Source: Propionibacteriaceae bacterium (GTDB taxonomy: Bacteria > Actinomycetota > Actinomycetes > Propionibacteriales > Propionibacteriaceae). From it: DNA of 47,131 bases. Shown here piece by piece: positions 1-9,475 of this stretch. Position 1 is the first letter of the stretch; every line of letters begins with the position of its first letter. The notes under the pieces are model-generated. The model did not search any database and was not told the DNA's origin. It saw only the letters and a program-made list of their open reading frames with translations. The stretch covers positions 1-47,131 of the forward strand of contig JAPUEL010000074.1 in the NCBI GenBank assembly GCA_027492545.1. The letters are read 5' to 3'. The translations under genes were made by a program, and so were the position numbers.

Positions 1-159
1 GGGCAGGTTTCAAGTCCGCCTCCGGGCAGAAACCAGTGGCCCTTGACAATGGGGCTCACCTTCGACGGAACAGAGACCCACCCGACAGTGGAGCACCGGC
101 CCATGCAGACTGCAATCTCTCGTCCGCCACGAGACAGGGAGAACGGGTTCCCTAGTGGG

Positions 160-1067
160 TCACACGGTGTTGAGGAGCTCCGGGGCGGGCACACGCCTGA
201 GCACGCGGTACCGCAGCTGACCCTCGAGGTTTCCGATGACAGCGCCAGAGAAGATCGCCCACGCCAACAGATCCTCAGTCGAGCGACGTGCCTTGATCCA
301 CCGGATGGGGATCAGCATCGTCTGCTTGACAGACCATTTCAGTGACATCCCGCTCAGAAGGCGGTCACCTGACTGGCTTCGTACCCAGGTGAGGACCCTT
401 GTCCGTCCATATCCGCGGCGCTGCCTGAAAAGGGCCTTCGGGCTCGACCTCAACCGGTAGTGCACGACGGCTTCCTCGACGCACAGTAGAGGGAGACCTG
501 CCTCTTGGGCCCGCCATGAGAAGTCGGTGTCTTCGTCTCCTCCGCGGTAGGAGTTGTCCATCCCACGAAGCCCGATGTAGTCGTCGCGGCGGATGCCGAG
601 GTTGCAACCGTAGACGAACGGGAGGTATCCCTGCACGGCATAGGCCTGAGGAGTTCTGTTCCGCTGCCTGCCGAGTACGCCCGGGCCACCTCCGGACTAT
701 TGAGCAGCGCGACGTCGATGGGTCCGGTAGCGAGGGCGGCACGCTGGGACAGTTCCTCGTGCAGTGCCCGCACCCAACCGGGCGCCACGACATCGTCCTG
801 GTCACAGATGAGGATGTGTTGGCCACGCGCCGTGAGCACGCCGAGGTTCCGGGCATAACACTGTCCCTGACGGCGGGTCGCAGGGACAACTGTCGCGTTG
901 AGCGCCGGATATCGGGACACGACATTACGCACGTCGTCGCTGGAGTTGTTATCCATGACAAGCACCTCGAATGATGGCGCACCGATCTGTGACTCCAGCG
1001 CAGCCAGTTGGGCACCGCGGGTCGACGACCCGTTGAACACAGCGATGATCACCGACACCTGCGGCAT
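160..1067 (-). pseudogene. Broken family 2 glycosyltransferase (frameshift)
   Basis: This was a GT-A fold, family 2 glycosyltransferase of about 300 residues, now split by a frameshift. The first part begins with ATG at 1067 behind an AGGTGA ribosome site and carries the nucleotide-sugar motifs SVIIAVFNG, MDNNSSDD and the metal-binding CDQDD. The reading frame is lost near 645-660. The second half continues in another frame to the stop at 160 and holds the acceptor-side motifs VYGCNLGIRRDD and GGDEDTDFSWRAQEAG. Four GT2 domains in this window share the same layout, which makes the join easy to see. A single-base indel is the simplest cause. It could be a sequencing error, but the gene next door is also broken, so decay is more likely. 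The product would have added a sugar to the polysaccharide repeat unit at the inner membrane face. Confidence 0.8.
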
Positions 1068-1182
1068 GCCCTGATCACCTGCAAGGTTCGAGGGGCAGAT
1101 GTCCACGGGTCCAGCCTACGGGACACAGGGCTGAGCACGAGAGCACGTTGGCGGGCGATTCCGGTTGGGACACCGTGACGCC

Positions 1183-2192
1183 ATGCGTATCCTCATCGGG
1201 ACCCACCACCTAGAGCGCCTCGGGGGAACCGAGATGTGGACGCGAGTGATGTACGACGCGCTGTCCAAGGATCACCGTGTCGACGTGTTCGCAAGGACAG
1301 CGAACACCATCTTCCCTGACATGCATCCCTACGATGCGCACGCCCGATACGACCTTGCACTCATCAACCACAACCAGACGATGCGGGCATTGCGCCACGT
1401 GAGGGCATCCAAGGTGATCGTGACGGTGCATGGGACCACTCCGCCGCTGGAGTGGCCTGTCTTCGGCGCAGATGCATATGTATCGGTCTCTGAGTGGGAA
1501 CGCGACTTCATCCCCTCCCTTCAACTGTGATCCGCAATCCCATCGAGACTTGGCGGTTCGCTCCTGATCACCCCCCTGCAGAAATCCTGACTCGGGTGGC
1601 GATGATGACCAACTACGGCGGCCCGGCCCGAAAGAACCTCAGCGAGGCTTGCGAGATCCTCGGCGTGGAACTGTGAACCGCTGGGATGGTGTCGTCCTCA
1701 GGTGAGACGAAGCGGCCAGAGCAACTCATGAACTGGGCGGATCTTGTCGTCGGCGTGAATCGCACTGCGCTGGAAGCGATGTCCAGCGGTCGGAACGTGT
1801 ACCTGCTCGGACAATGGGGCGCGGGCGGCACGGTGACCCCGGACAACGTTGAGACGCTCGGCAAGGCCAACTGGTCTGGAGCCCAACGCGGCGACTGGCC
1901 GACCCCTAGAGACCTCGCTGGTGAGATAGGGAATTCGTACGATCCCCGCCGCACCCTTCGCCCCTACGTGCTGGCACATCACGACCCAGACCTCATCGCC
2001 GAGCAGTACTTGGAACTCGCGCGTTCCATCGGTATGGTAAGGCGTCTAGCGGGCACGGCAATCCGGCATGGCCCGACCGTCCTGACCACCTCCCGTTTGA
2101 TGACTGTTGCCGATCCCCTCCTGCGAGAAGCACGAGGCCGAAGGGCTATCGACGGAAGGCCTGGCGTGCTCACCCCGGTCGCGAGGTCCTAG
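1183..2192 (+). pseudogene. Broken glycosyltransferase, one frameshift and one stop
   Basis: A glycosyltransferase-like gene with two lesions. It opens at ATG 1183 with MRILIGTHHLERLGGTEMW, a GT-B N-terminal strand followed by a glycine-rich turn. The frame runs to about 1515 (SVSEWERDFIPS), then a shift within the run tcccctcccttc moves it to another frame that reads VIRNPIETWRFAP. An in-frame TGA at 1674-1676 interrupts this, after which the same frame resumes with GETKRPEQLMNWADLVVG and ALEAMSSGRNVYLLG, a typical donor-binding region. The end at 2192 abuts the ribosome site of the next gene. Two independent lesions in one gene argue for real decay rather than read error. The acceptor and donor cannot be told. 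Confidence 0.75.
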
Positions 2193-2203
2193 CAGGAGGA
2201 AGC

Positions 2204-3376
2204 ATGTGGCCTGAGGAGTGCTCACGATTGGTCTTCCTCGTGACGAGAACGCCCACGATGGACGGGGTCAACACGGTTCTGCGCACGCTGACGGCCGAGT
2301 TCACCCGGAGAGGAGTTCAGGTCGAGTTCATTTCAATCTGGCCCGGATCAGGTGAGCCGCTGGGCCCCACTTTCACTGTTGACGTGCGCGAGTCATGGCA
2401 TCGGGGTCCTGTCTTCCGCGGCAGTCCAGTCGACTGGCGTCGCCTCAGTCGCCTTCCGATCGTCGGGCTGAAGCGTGTAGACCGCTGGCTCTCGAACCGC
2501 GCGGTCCTGCGCCGGCTCCGCGCGTTCGGACCAGAGACTGTGATGGTCTTCACAAACGTTCGAGCCAAGACGCGTTTGGATCAAGCTGGGCTGCGTCGCA
2601 ACTCAGCCGGCCCTCTATGGGTCGGCCAACATCATTCCTCTTCCGCGAGTGTGGTGGCATCTCCAGCCGCTCTTGAGGAGACCCAACGGCATTTCTCAGA
2701 CATCGACTTGTTCATCGCTCTGACCCCCGAGGATGCACGTGGGTTCTCCGCAATGCTCCCGGGAGTCCGTTGCGCAGCGGTAGGCAACCCATTGCCGATT
2801 GGAAGCTTCCCGGAGTCAACCAGACAGCCCATCGCTATAGCCCTGAGTAGGTTCTCGCCGGAGAAGCGGCTAGATGTGATGATCAGCGCCTTCCTGGAGG
2901 CGACAGATGTCCCAGACCTCGAGCACTGGCAACTACACCTGTACGGCGAAGGCTATGACGAGCAGCGCCTGAGGGGCATCGTTACTGACTCCGAATCAGC
3001 GGGTCGCGTGAGCATTCGTGGTCGCGTCGACGATGTGGGAAGGGTCACGAGCTCCGCCTCAGTCCACCTCCTGACCTCCGAGTTCGAGGGCTGGGGCATG
3101 TGCATCGTTGAGGCCGCACAGTCTGCGGTACCCACCATCGCCTACGATTGCGCCCCAGGAGTGCGCGAACTCGTGGCTGCGGGATGTGGGACCCTAGTTC
3201 GATCCGGGGACAAGGAAGGACTCGTCACGGCGATTCGACGCTCACTGCGGGATCCAGAGGGGCTGCATCTACAAGGCAAGAGAGCCCGAGACCATGTCGC
3301 GCAGTACAGCGCCGAGCGGATCGGTGACGAATGGGCTCGATTGATCAGAGAGAGCCTCAACGTTCGACGGAGCTAG
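2204..3376 (+). CDS. GT4-family glycosyltransferase
   Basis: An intact 390-residue retaining glycosyltransferase of the GT-B fold. The start ATG at 2204 has a near-perfect AGGAGGA site four bases upstream. The N-terminal half begins with LVFLVTRTPTMDGVNTVL, the acceptor domain. The C-terminal half begins at ALSRFSPEKRLD, the usual strand that opens the donor domain, and includes EFEGWGMCIVEAAQSA, which matches the E-x7-E signature of family 4. It likely adds one sugar from a nucleotide donor to a lipid-linked repeat unit in the cytoplasm. It is convergent with the ABC exporter gene, with eight bases between the stops. The degraded gene just upstream may once have been in the same transcript. 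Substrate unknown. Confidence 0.88.
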   Translation: MWPEECSRLVFLVTRTPTMDGVNTVLRTLTAEFTRRGVQVEFISIWPGSGEPLGPTFTVDVRESWHRGPVFRGSPVDWRRLSRLPIVGLKRVDRWLSNRAVLRRLRAFGPETVMVFTNVRAKTRLDQAGLRRNSAGPLWVGQHHSSSASVVASPAALEETQRHFSDIDLFIALTPEDARGFSAMLPGVRCAAVGNPLPIGSFPESTRQPIAIALSRFSPEKRLDVMISAFLEATDVPDLEHWQLHLYGEGYDEQRLRGIVTDSESAGRVSIRGRVDDVGRVTSSASVHLLTSEFEGWGMCIVEAAQSAVPTIAYDCAPGVRELVAAGCGTLVRSGDKEGLVTAIRRSLRDPEGLHLQGKRARDHVAQYSAERIGDEWARLIRESLNVRRS

Positions 3377-3384
3377 GGCCACGC

Positions 3385-5190
3385 TCAATGAGGGGCGTCT
3401 AGATTCCCCAGCTCAACAAGTCGAGCGAACTCACGCGACTCCACCCGCACCTCATCAAAGCTCCCCACGGATTGCACCGCACCACCGCTGAGAAACACCA
3501 ACTGGTCCACATGGCGAACCGTCGAGAGCCGGTGAGCCACGATCACGGTGGTCACCTTTCCGCTCAATTCTTGGATGGTGCGCGCAACTCGGTCTTCGGT
3601 CTCATTATCCAACGCGGACGTGGCTTCATCGAGGACTATGACTTTGGGCCGACGATACAAAGCTCGCGCGATCCCAATTCGCTGCCGCTGGCCACCGGAG
3701 AGCCGCGACCCACGTTCGCCCAGCATCGACTCGAGACCCCCTGGAAGCTGTGCGACCAGGCTCTCAAGCTCAGCCATCCGCAGGGCTTCGATCACACGGC
3801 TGCGATCTCGGCGCTCGAGAGGGATCCCGAAGGCGACGTTCGCCTCCACTGTGTCGTCGATGAGGTATACGTCTTGGGGTACGTAGGCGACGAGTTCACG
3901 CCACAAGGCTCCTAGTTCGGCGGGCGTCTCACCGCCGTATCTCACCTCCCCTTCATCCGGAGTGATCAGGCCGAGGATCACGTCGACCAAGGTTGTCTTG
4001 CCTGATCCGGAGGCACCACACACGGCCAGCGCAGTTCCCGGTGGGATTCGGAGGGTGACACCCTTCAGGACGGGTTCACGGCCGTCGGGGTACCTGAAGC
4101 TGACGTTGTCGATGTCGATCGCCCGGAGCTGTGGATCTGCGTCTCCCTTCAGCATCCCGAGACTGACCCGTTCTGTCACTGGCTCAGTCCGCCGTAGATT
4201 CACGACCACCAGTTCCAACCCAGCCCGCCCGTTCTGGACACTGCCGAGCGTGCTCGTCAGCCCTGACATGCTCGGCAGCAGCTTGATCGACGCTGCGATG
4301 AAGAGACTCACCGTCGGCATGACCGACTCGGTTCCGCGCGTGGTGGCGAGAACTGCGAGCAGGACCCCGATGCCAGTAATGGCGGCGACCTCCAGAAGGT
4401 AGCGCGGTGCGCTCCCGTACATGATGGCACGCCTGGCAGCGCTCCCTGCCTCCTCATTGGCTTGGTCGAATCGCCTGATGAAGTCCTGGCTCACGTTGTG
4501 CATCCGTATCTCCCGAAATCCGGACACTGCGTTGATGAGTGCAAGGCTCCGTCGCCAGGCAGCTTCGACCGCTGCAGCTCCAGCACTGCGGTTACGAGCC
4601 GTCAAGAAGCGTTGAATGACGAAGACGACCAAACCGAAGTAGGCGACTGCGGCCAATGTGGCGAGTGGAGAGACGACCACCAGGAGCCCGAGAATGGCAC
4701 CCATCGAAAGAATCGAAGCCGAGAGTCCCAGAAGACCTCCCAAGACCTTGCCGTGAGCATCGCCCACGCCAGCGTCAAGAACGCGAATCATTTCTGCCAT
4801 ATTGCTGCGCCTGTAATCGAGGTAGTCCTGATCAAGGAAGCGGCGCAACAGACGCGATGCAGTGCCCATCTGGAGCCTGATGACCAGCCCCGAACTCCAC
4901 CAGCCGAGAGAAAGGCTGGCGGCAGCCTTCACGGCGAAGGCTGCGACCATAACTACGGCCATCGTCACAACAAATTCCTCGCGCGAAGGTGCGCCCAACC
5001 AGCGACTGAGGGTTCCGAGGTAGCCCTGAGCCATGTCCGCCCCCAGAAGCACGTCCATGAGCGGAAGGACTGCGGCCAGGCCGAGCAGGTCCATCAATGA
5101 AGCGAGGAACTGCCCAAAGACTAGCAGGACCAAGAGCGCACGGTCTTTCACCCGGAAGGTGCCGAGCAGGAAGCGGATATCGTCTATCAC
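3385..5190 (-). CDS. ABC exporter, fused membrane and ATPase domains
   Basis: A 601-residue half-transporter of the MsbA/PglK type. Residues 1-320 hold about six membrane helices, and the ATPase domain spans roughly 355-600. The motifs are complete: Walker A GASGSGKTT at 392-400, signature LSGGQ at 497-501, Walker B VIVLDE at 517-522, then the H-loop histidine near 553. It starts with GTG at 5190, sharing one base with the stop of the upstream glycosyltransferase (TAGTG), so translation is probably coupled. It is the last gene of a four-gene operon whose other members are all glycosyltransferases, so the likely job is flipping a lipid-linked oligosaccharide across the membrane, as PglK does. 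No Wzx-type flippase is present in the window. A homodimer is expected. Substrate is inferred from context. Confidence 0.9.
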   Translation of the reverse strand: MIDDIRFLLGTFRVKDRALLVLLVFGQFLASLMDLLGLAAVLPLMDVLLGADMAQGYLGTLSRWLGAPSREEFVVTMAVVMVAAFAVKAAASLSLGWWSSGLVIRLQMGTASRLLRRFLDQDYLDYRRSNMAEMIRVLDAGVGDAHGKVLGGLLGLSASILSMGAILGLLVVVSPLATLAAVAYFGLVVFVIQRFLTARNRSAGAAAVEAAWRRSLALINAVSGFREIRMHNVSQDFIRRFDQANEEAGSAARRAIMYGSAPRYLLEVAAITGIGVLLAVLATTRGTESVMPTVSLFIAASIKLLPSMSGLTSTLGSVQNGRAGLELVVVNLRRTEPVTERVSLGMLKGDADPQLRAIDIDNVSFRYPDGREPVLKGVTLRIPPGTALAVCGASGSGKTTLVDVILGLITPDEGEVRYGGETPAELGALWRELVAYVPQDVYLIDDTVEANVAFGIPLERRDRSRVIEALRMAELESLVAQLPGGLESMLGERGSRLSGGQRQRIGIARALYRRPKVIVLDEATSALDNETEDRVARTIQELSGKVTTVIVAHRLSTVRHVDQLVFLSGGAVQSVGSFDEVRVESREFARLVELGNLDAPH

Positions 5191-7340
5191 TAGGGAGACT
5201 CTCCCCTACCCTCTGGGTTGCTGCAACTGGGATGGGAGAAACTCCAGCGGCACAGGAGTCTCTCGATGGCAAAGGCGAACGCCGCCGGGGAGAAGTCCTC
5301 GGCCCGGATCCGACAGGCCTGGCCCAGGGAATCGAGGGCCGGAGGAGGCATCTCGGCGAAACGTAGAGTCTCGGCAACTAGTTCGTCGACAGACATCCAG
5401 CGACGGATGCCATCTACCACCGTGACCACTTCGCGGGGACCCGCCGTGTCGATCACGACGGGGATGCAGCCGGCCGACATGGCCTCGACCGTCGTGATGC
5501 CAAAGTGCTCCTGCGTCTCGGGATGAGCACTGGAATCCTCGCCGTAGCCCTGGGCATGCCAGTAGAGCCGTGCGCGAGCATAGAGGCTGCGCAGCTGCCC
5601 GTGGGAGGCATTAGCGTGGAAGGTGACAGGGGCGTTCCCCGCTAGCGCAGTCAGCTCGACCAAGTAGGGCATGTTAACGGGCGCGCACGCTCCCACCACG
5701 TCGAGGGCCCAGCCTTGAGCATGGAGATCGGTCATCCCAGCGAAGGCCGTCACGATCGCGTCGAGCCGCTTGTTGGGCACCCCCGCGCGGCGAGGCTCGA
5801 TCCGTCCCACCGCGATGATTCGACTCTCCTTCGGCACCCCTGGCAGCGACATGGGGGTGCAGGGCGGGTAGACGACGGTGGCCTCGACCCCCCACCGGTC
5901 GCGGACGTGACCTGCGGTGAAGGCGGAGTTGGCGACGAAAACGTCATAGCTGGAGCGGAAGTCTCGCCGCCCCAGGAGCGCCCTCCGGAGCCCTCCGACG
6001 GCATGCATATAGAGCTGCCGTGGCCATGGCCTCCAGCGACGAACCAGGCGGTGGGGGAAGTGACAGACGTAGATGTTGTGCCTGCCGAGGCCGGGAATCT
6101 CGCTGCGGTAGAGACCGTTGACGAACAGTGCTGGCCGAAGCCTACTCACCTGACGCGCCCAGCTGACATCCTCCAGGAGATCGAAGAGTGCCTGCGGGAG
6201 TCGCTGGGTCCAGCTGGGGGGGTCGTGAAGGATGCGGATCGACATCGCGGAGGGATCGATCCCGAAATGCGTCTCGATGAAACGCTCGTTGACGTCACCC
6301 GTTGTGGCCAGGACAACCTGATGAGTGGGGTCCGCGGCCAGGGCTTCGGCCAGTGCGACCGCGTATCGTTCGGCCCCGCCCCCGCTCCGCACACCGGGCA
6401 TGAAGACAACCATGGTTCCGACGTCAGAACGGTCACGGTGGGCTGTGAAGCCAGCGACGGAGGCGGCCTCAACCAGGAGCGCCACGCCCTTGCGGCCCAG
6501 AGCCGGCGGCAGAAGCGGGAGGGCCGTGTCGACGGTCGCCGCTGCCACCGCAAGTCGCCCTGGCCCCGTGATGCGCGCCACGCCGGCCACGAGGCGGTTC
6601 CAGGACCCAGTGCCCGGCTGCCTCATGCCCGAAGACCCTGGGCCGTGTAGATCCTCGAAGTGAGCTCTGGCGCGCCCCGATTCCCACGCACGCCGCACCC
6701 GGATCCGCGTCGTCACCGCCGCCATGTGGTGCATCACATCTGCGTCAGGGACGAGGACAATTGGCAGCCCGAGACGGTGAAGCCGATAGCCGAAGTCGAC
6801 GTCCTCCCACCCATAGCCGCGATACGAGGTGTCGTAGCCGCCTAGGCGGTCGAAGGTCTCGCGGGTGACGGACACGTTGCCCCCCCACAGCCTCCAACGT
6901 TCCTCGGCGGGGAGGGACACGGCGTAGCCGCGGAATCTCCGGTCAGCGTCAGCGCCATAGACACGGTGGTAGGGGCTGTCCGGTGCCACGTTGAGCGGGA
7001 GGCCCACCGCCCCGACGGGCCCGCGGCTATGCGCCGCGATGTGGGCAGCGATGTGACCACGCGCCGGTTCGAAGTCGTCGTCGGCGCGGATCAGTACCTC
7101 ACCGACCGCAGCGGCGAACCCGGCGTTGAGCGCGGAGACCCGGCCGCGGTTCTCCTGAAAAACGATGGAGGTGAGCGGCAGATGGGTGAACCTGGCCAGG
7201 ACGTCTGCGCTGTTGTCGATGTCGCCGTCGATGACGACGATCACTTCCCAGTCGTCGACGGTCTGTTTCTCGAGAGCCCTCAGAAGGACGGGAAGACGCT
7301 CTCTTCCGCCACGGCTAGGCACCACCACCGACGCCTTCAA
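5190..7340 (-). CDS. Two-domain glycosyltransferase, GT2 plus GT4
   Basis: A 716-residue protein joining two transferases. Residues 1-230 are a GT2 domain with the metal-binding DDD at 87-89 and a WEDVD segment at 178-182 that usually contributes the catalytic base. Residues about 305-700 are a GT4 domain that opens with VVFMPGVRSGGGAERY and contains EHFGITTVEAMSAGCIPVV near 612. A 70-residue linker separates them. The start is TTG at 7340, overlapping the previous stop (TTGA) and preceded by a GGGGGAG site. The enzyme probably adds two successive sugars. Which sugars cannot be read from the sequence. It is the third gene of the operon running down from 11358. Confidence 0.85.
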   Translation of the reverse strand: MKASVVVPSRGGRERLPVLLRALEKQTVDDWEVIVVIDGDIDNSADVLARFTHLPLTSIVFQENRGRVSALNAGFAAAVGEVLIRADDDFEPARGHIAAHIAAHSRGPVGAVGLPLNVAPDSPYHRVYGADADRRFRGYAVSLPAEERWRLWGGNVSVTRETFDRLGGYDTSYRGYGWEDVDFGYRLHRLGLPIVLVPDADVMHHMAAVTTRIRVRRAWESGRARAHFEDLHGPGSSGMRQPGTGSWNRLVAGVARITGPGRLAVAAATVDTALPLLPPALGRKGVALLVEAASVAGFTAHRDRSDVGTMVVFMPGVRSGGGAERYAVALAEALAADPTHQVVLATTGDVNERFIETHFGIDPSAMSIRILHDPPSWTQRLPQALFDLLEDVSWARQVSRLRPALFVNGLYRSEIPGLGRHNIYVCHFPHRLVRRWRPWPRQLYMHAVGGLRRALLGRRDFRSSYDVFVANSAFTAGHVRDRWGVEATVVYPPCTPMSLPGVPKESRIIAVGRIEPRRAGVPNKRLDAIVTAFAGMTDLHAQGWALDVVGACAPVNMPYLVELTALAGNAPVTFHANASHGQLRSLYARARLYWHAQGYGEDSSAHPETQEHFGITTVEAMSAGCIPVVIDTAGPREVVTVVDGIRRWMSVDELVAETLRFAEMPPPALDSLGQACRIRAEDFSPAAFAFAIERLLCRWSFSHPSCSNPEGRGESP

Positions 7341-9475
7341 CTCCGCTCCCCCGAGAAGGCCCGCTCAACCGCCCGGGTGAAGGCCACTACCGAGTACCGT
7401 CGCGCGAGTCTCTGGATCGGGCCAGAGTCCAGCGGCTCCTGCTCCAGTCGGGCAACGGCGGCTCGGATAGCAGCGGGTGAGGCCTCGTCGAAGAACCAGC
7501 CGTTCTCCCCCTCAACGACAGTGTCCAAGTAGCCACCGGCGCGAAGCGCCAGCGCCGGCGTTCCGAACGCGAAGCCCTCCACCGGGGTCAGGCCGAAATC
7601 CTCCCAACTGGGCGCGATCACCGCGGCGGCGTGCGCGTAGGCCCAGCGCAGCTGCGCGTCGGACACGCCCTCCGCGAGGCTCACGTTCGCGGGCAGGTCG
7701 CGGCGGAGATCTTCAGCCAGCGGGCCTCGGCCGATGATGAGCAGGTGGCGCTCCGGCATACCCCGGAATGCCCCGATGGCGACATCGACGTTCTTGTACG
7801 GCATCAACCGCGACACCACCAGGTGGAACGGCCGTCTGCCGTCGACGACCTCTGCTGGTAACGACTCGAGCGGCTCCTGGGAGTCATTGGGGTCGAGGAC
7901 AGCGGGCGGCGGGACCACCGTCGCATCGATCCCGTAGATACGCCTGATCCGGTCCCGCACGACGGTCGAGTTGCACAGATACACATCCGCGGAGTGTGCG
8001 GCCCGTTTGTCCCACCAGATCAGTGCCGGCCGCAGCGCCATCAGCGCCCAGCCGGTCGGGGACTTCCACCAGGGACCGCCGAGGTAGTCGTCGACCAGAT
8101 ATAGGAACCTGGCGGGCGAGTGGCAATACACGACCTTAGGCTTGTCAGTGCGTATTCCGTGCGCGAAACCGGTGGTCGACACCAGGACAACGTCGGCTGC
8201 ATCGCCCAGCCGGAGAGTACTGAAGGCTATCGGGAAGAGCGGAAGCGCGGCTCGGAAATGCCTGCGGAAGAACCCGACCCGGTCGAGGAACGACGTGCGG
8301 ATGGCGACTGCACCGAACTCGGGGTAGGTGCCCTCGGGGTCGTACAGGCTTGTGACCAGCTCGGCCTCCGGGAACGCCTGGGCTAAGACCAGGGCAACAC
8401 GCTCCGCCCCGCCACGCTGTGTCAGGTAGTCGTGCACCAACGCCACACTGGTGGCCCGCTGCGGTTCGATGTCGTCCAGCAGCGCACTGAGGCGCGCCAG
8501 TCCCGCAGGGGCCGAGAACAGCTGTAACCAACGTTGTCGTGATGCTTCGATGTATCGGTCGGGATCCTGGGCGGCTTGCTCAATCACGTCGGCGAGGTCC
8601 GATGCGCTTCCGGCTTGCGCGACCCACGCGTGACCGGCAACCTCGCTGAGCGCCCCGGCGTCGGACACTACAAACGGCACCTCGGCCGACATCGCCTCGG
8701 CCACGACAAGCCCAAAGGGCTCTGCCCACACGGAAGGAAACACAGCAAGGTCGATGTCACGGAAGAACTCCTCCCGGTCCACCCAACCCCTCTGGTCGGC
8801 GAGACCGCCAAGGCTCGCGACCGCACCGGACACGACCGCCGCATCGCTGGCGGCGACGAATCGACTCTCGCCAGCGAGGAGGAGCCGGAAGCGACCGGGG
8901 TGACGCGTCTCCAGCTCAGCCATGGCATGGCACAGGACAACCACGCCCTTGTCGCTCGACAGCCGGCCGAGGAAACCGACGATGAACGGCTCGTTCGGAT
9001 CCCTCAACCCCCGCTGAGCTTCGACCCCGTCTGTCCAGTTCCACATGACCCGCGCCCCGGGGACAGCCGTTGCCATGGACGCCGACGGGACTACTACACG
9101 CTCCGTGTGCCACATCGCGACTCGGGCAAGAGCTTTGAGTGCACCCTCGGGTCGCTGGTGCAACTCAACAACACGGTTGGGGTGACCTGCTGTCGCGACG
9201 GCGGGGCGCAACCCGTTGCACCACATGAGCCCTCGGCGATGCTGCCGATCCCAGCCGCGCAACCCGCGCAGGTAGGCAGCAGCGCCTCGGCCCTGGATCG
9301 CGACTGTGTGAAATCCACGCCGGCGAGCCTCCTCAACGACGTCGCCCGGGGCCTGCGGCGCGACCACCGTGACATCGCGGCCGAGCGTCCTGGCCGCCTC
9401 GGCGATGGCGAACAGCATCACCTCCCCTCCACCCATAGAGCCCTGATTGGCGGCAATCGTGAACGAGGTACTCAT
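7337..9475 (-). CDS. Two-domain glycosyltransferase, GT4 plus GT4
   Basis: Two GT-B domains in one chain of 712 residues. The first (about 1-335) opens with a glycine-rich SMGGGEV loop and has GFLGRLSSDKG at the start of its donor half and EPFGLVVAEAMSAEVP as its E-x7-E signature. The second (about 343-712) begins LVHDYLTQRGGAERV and contains SRLMPYKNVDVAI and EDFGLTPVEGFAFGTPAL, resembling mannosyl- or rhamnosyltransferases of the WbaZ type. I place the start at ATG 9475, which overlaps the upstream stop as ATGA. A GTG at 9520 is in frame and would add 15 residues, but its spacing to GGAG is poor. Two different sugar additions by one chain are likely. Confidence 0.84.
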   Translation of the reverse strand: MSTSFTIAANQGSMGGGEVMLFAIAEAARTLGRDVTVVAPQAPGDVVEEARRRGFHTVAIQGRGAAAYLRGLRGWDRQHRRGLMWCNGLRPAVATAGHPNRVVELHQRPEGALKALARVAMWHTERVVVPSASMATAVPGARVMWNWTDGVEAQRGLRDPNEPFIVGFLGRLSSDKGVVVLCHAMAELETRHPGRFRLLLAGESRFVAASDAAVVSGAVASLGGLADQRGWVDREEFFRDIDLAVFPSVWAEPFGLVVAEAMSAEVPFVVSDAGALSEVAGHAWVAQAGSASDLADVIEQAAQDPDRYIEASRQRWLQLFSAPAGLARLSALLDDIEPQRATSVALVHDYLTQRGGAERVALVLAQAFPEAELVTSLYDPEGTYPEFGAVAIRTSFLDRVGFFRRHFRAALPLFPIAFSTLRLGDAADVVLVSTTGFAHGIRTDKPKVVYCHSPARFLYLVDDYLGGPWWKSPTGWALMALRPALIWWDKRAAHSADVYLCNSTVVRDRIRRIYGIDATVVPPPAVLDPNDSQEPLESLPAEVVDGRRPFHLVVSRLMPYKNVDVAIGAFRGMPERHLLIIGRGPLAEDLRRDLPANVSLAEGVSDAQLRWAYAHAAAVIAPSWEDFGLTPVEGFAFGTPALALRAGGYLDTVVEGENGWFFDEASPAAIRAAVARLEQEPLDSGPIQRLARRYSVVAFTRAVERAFSGERS

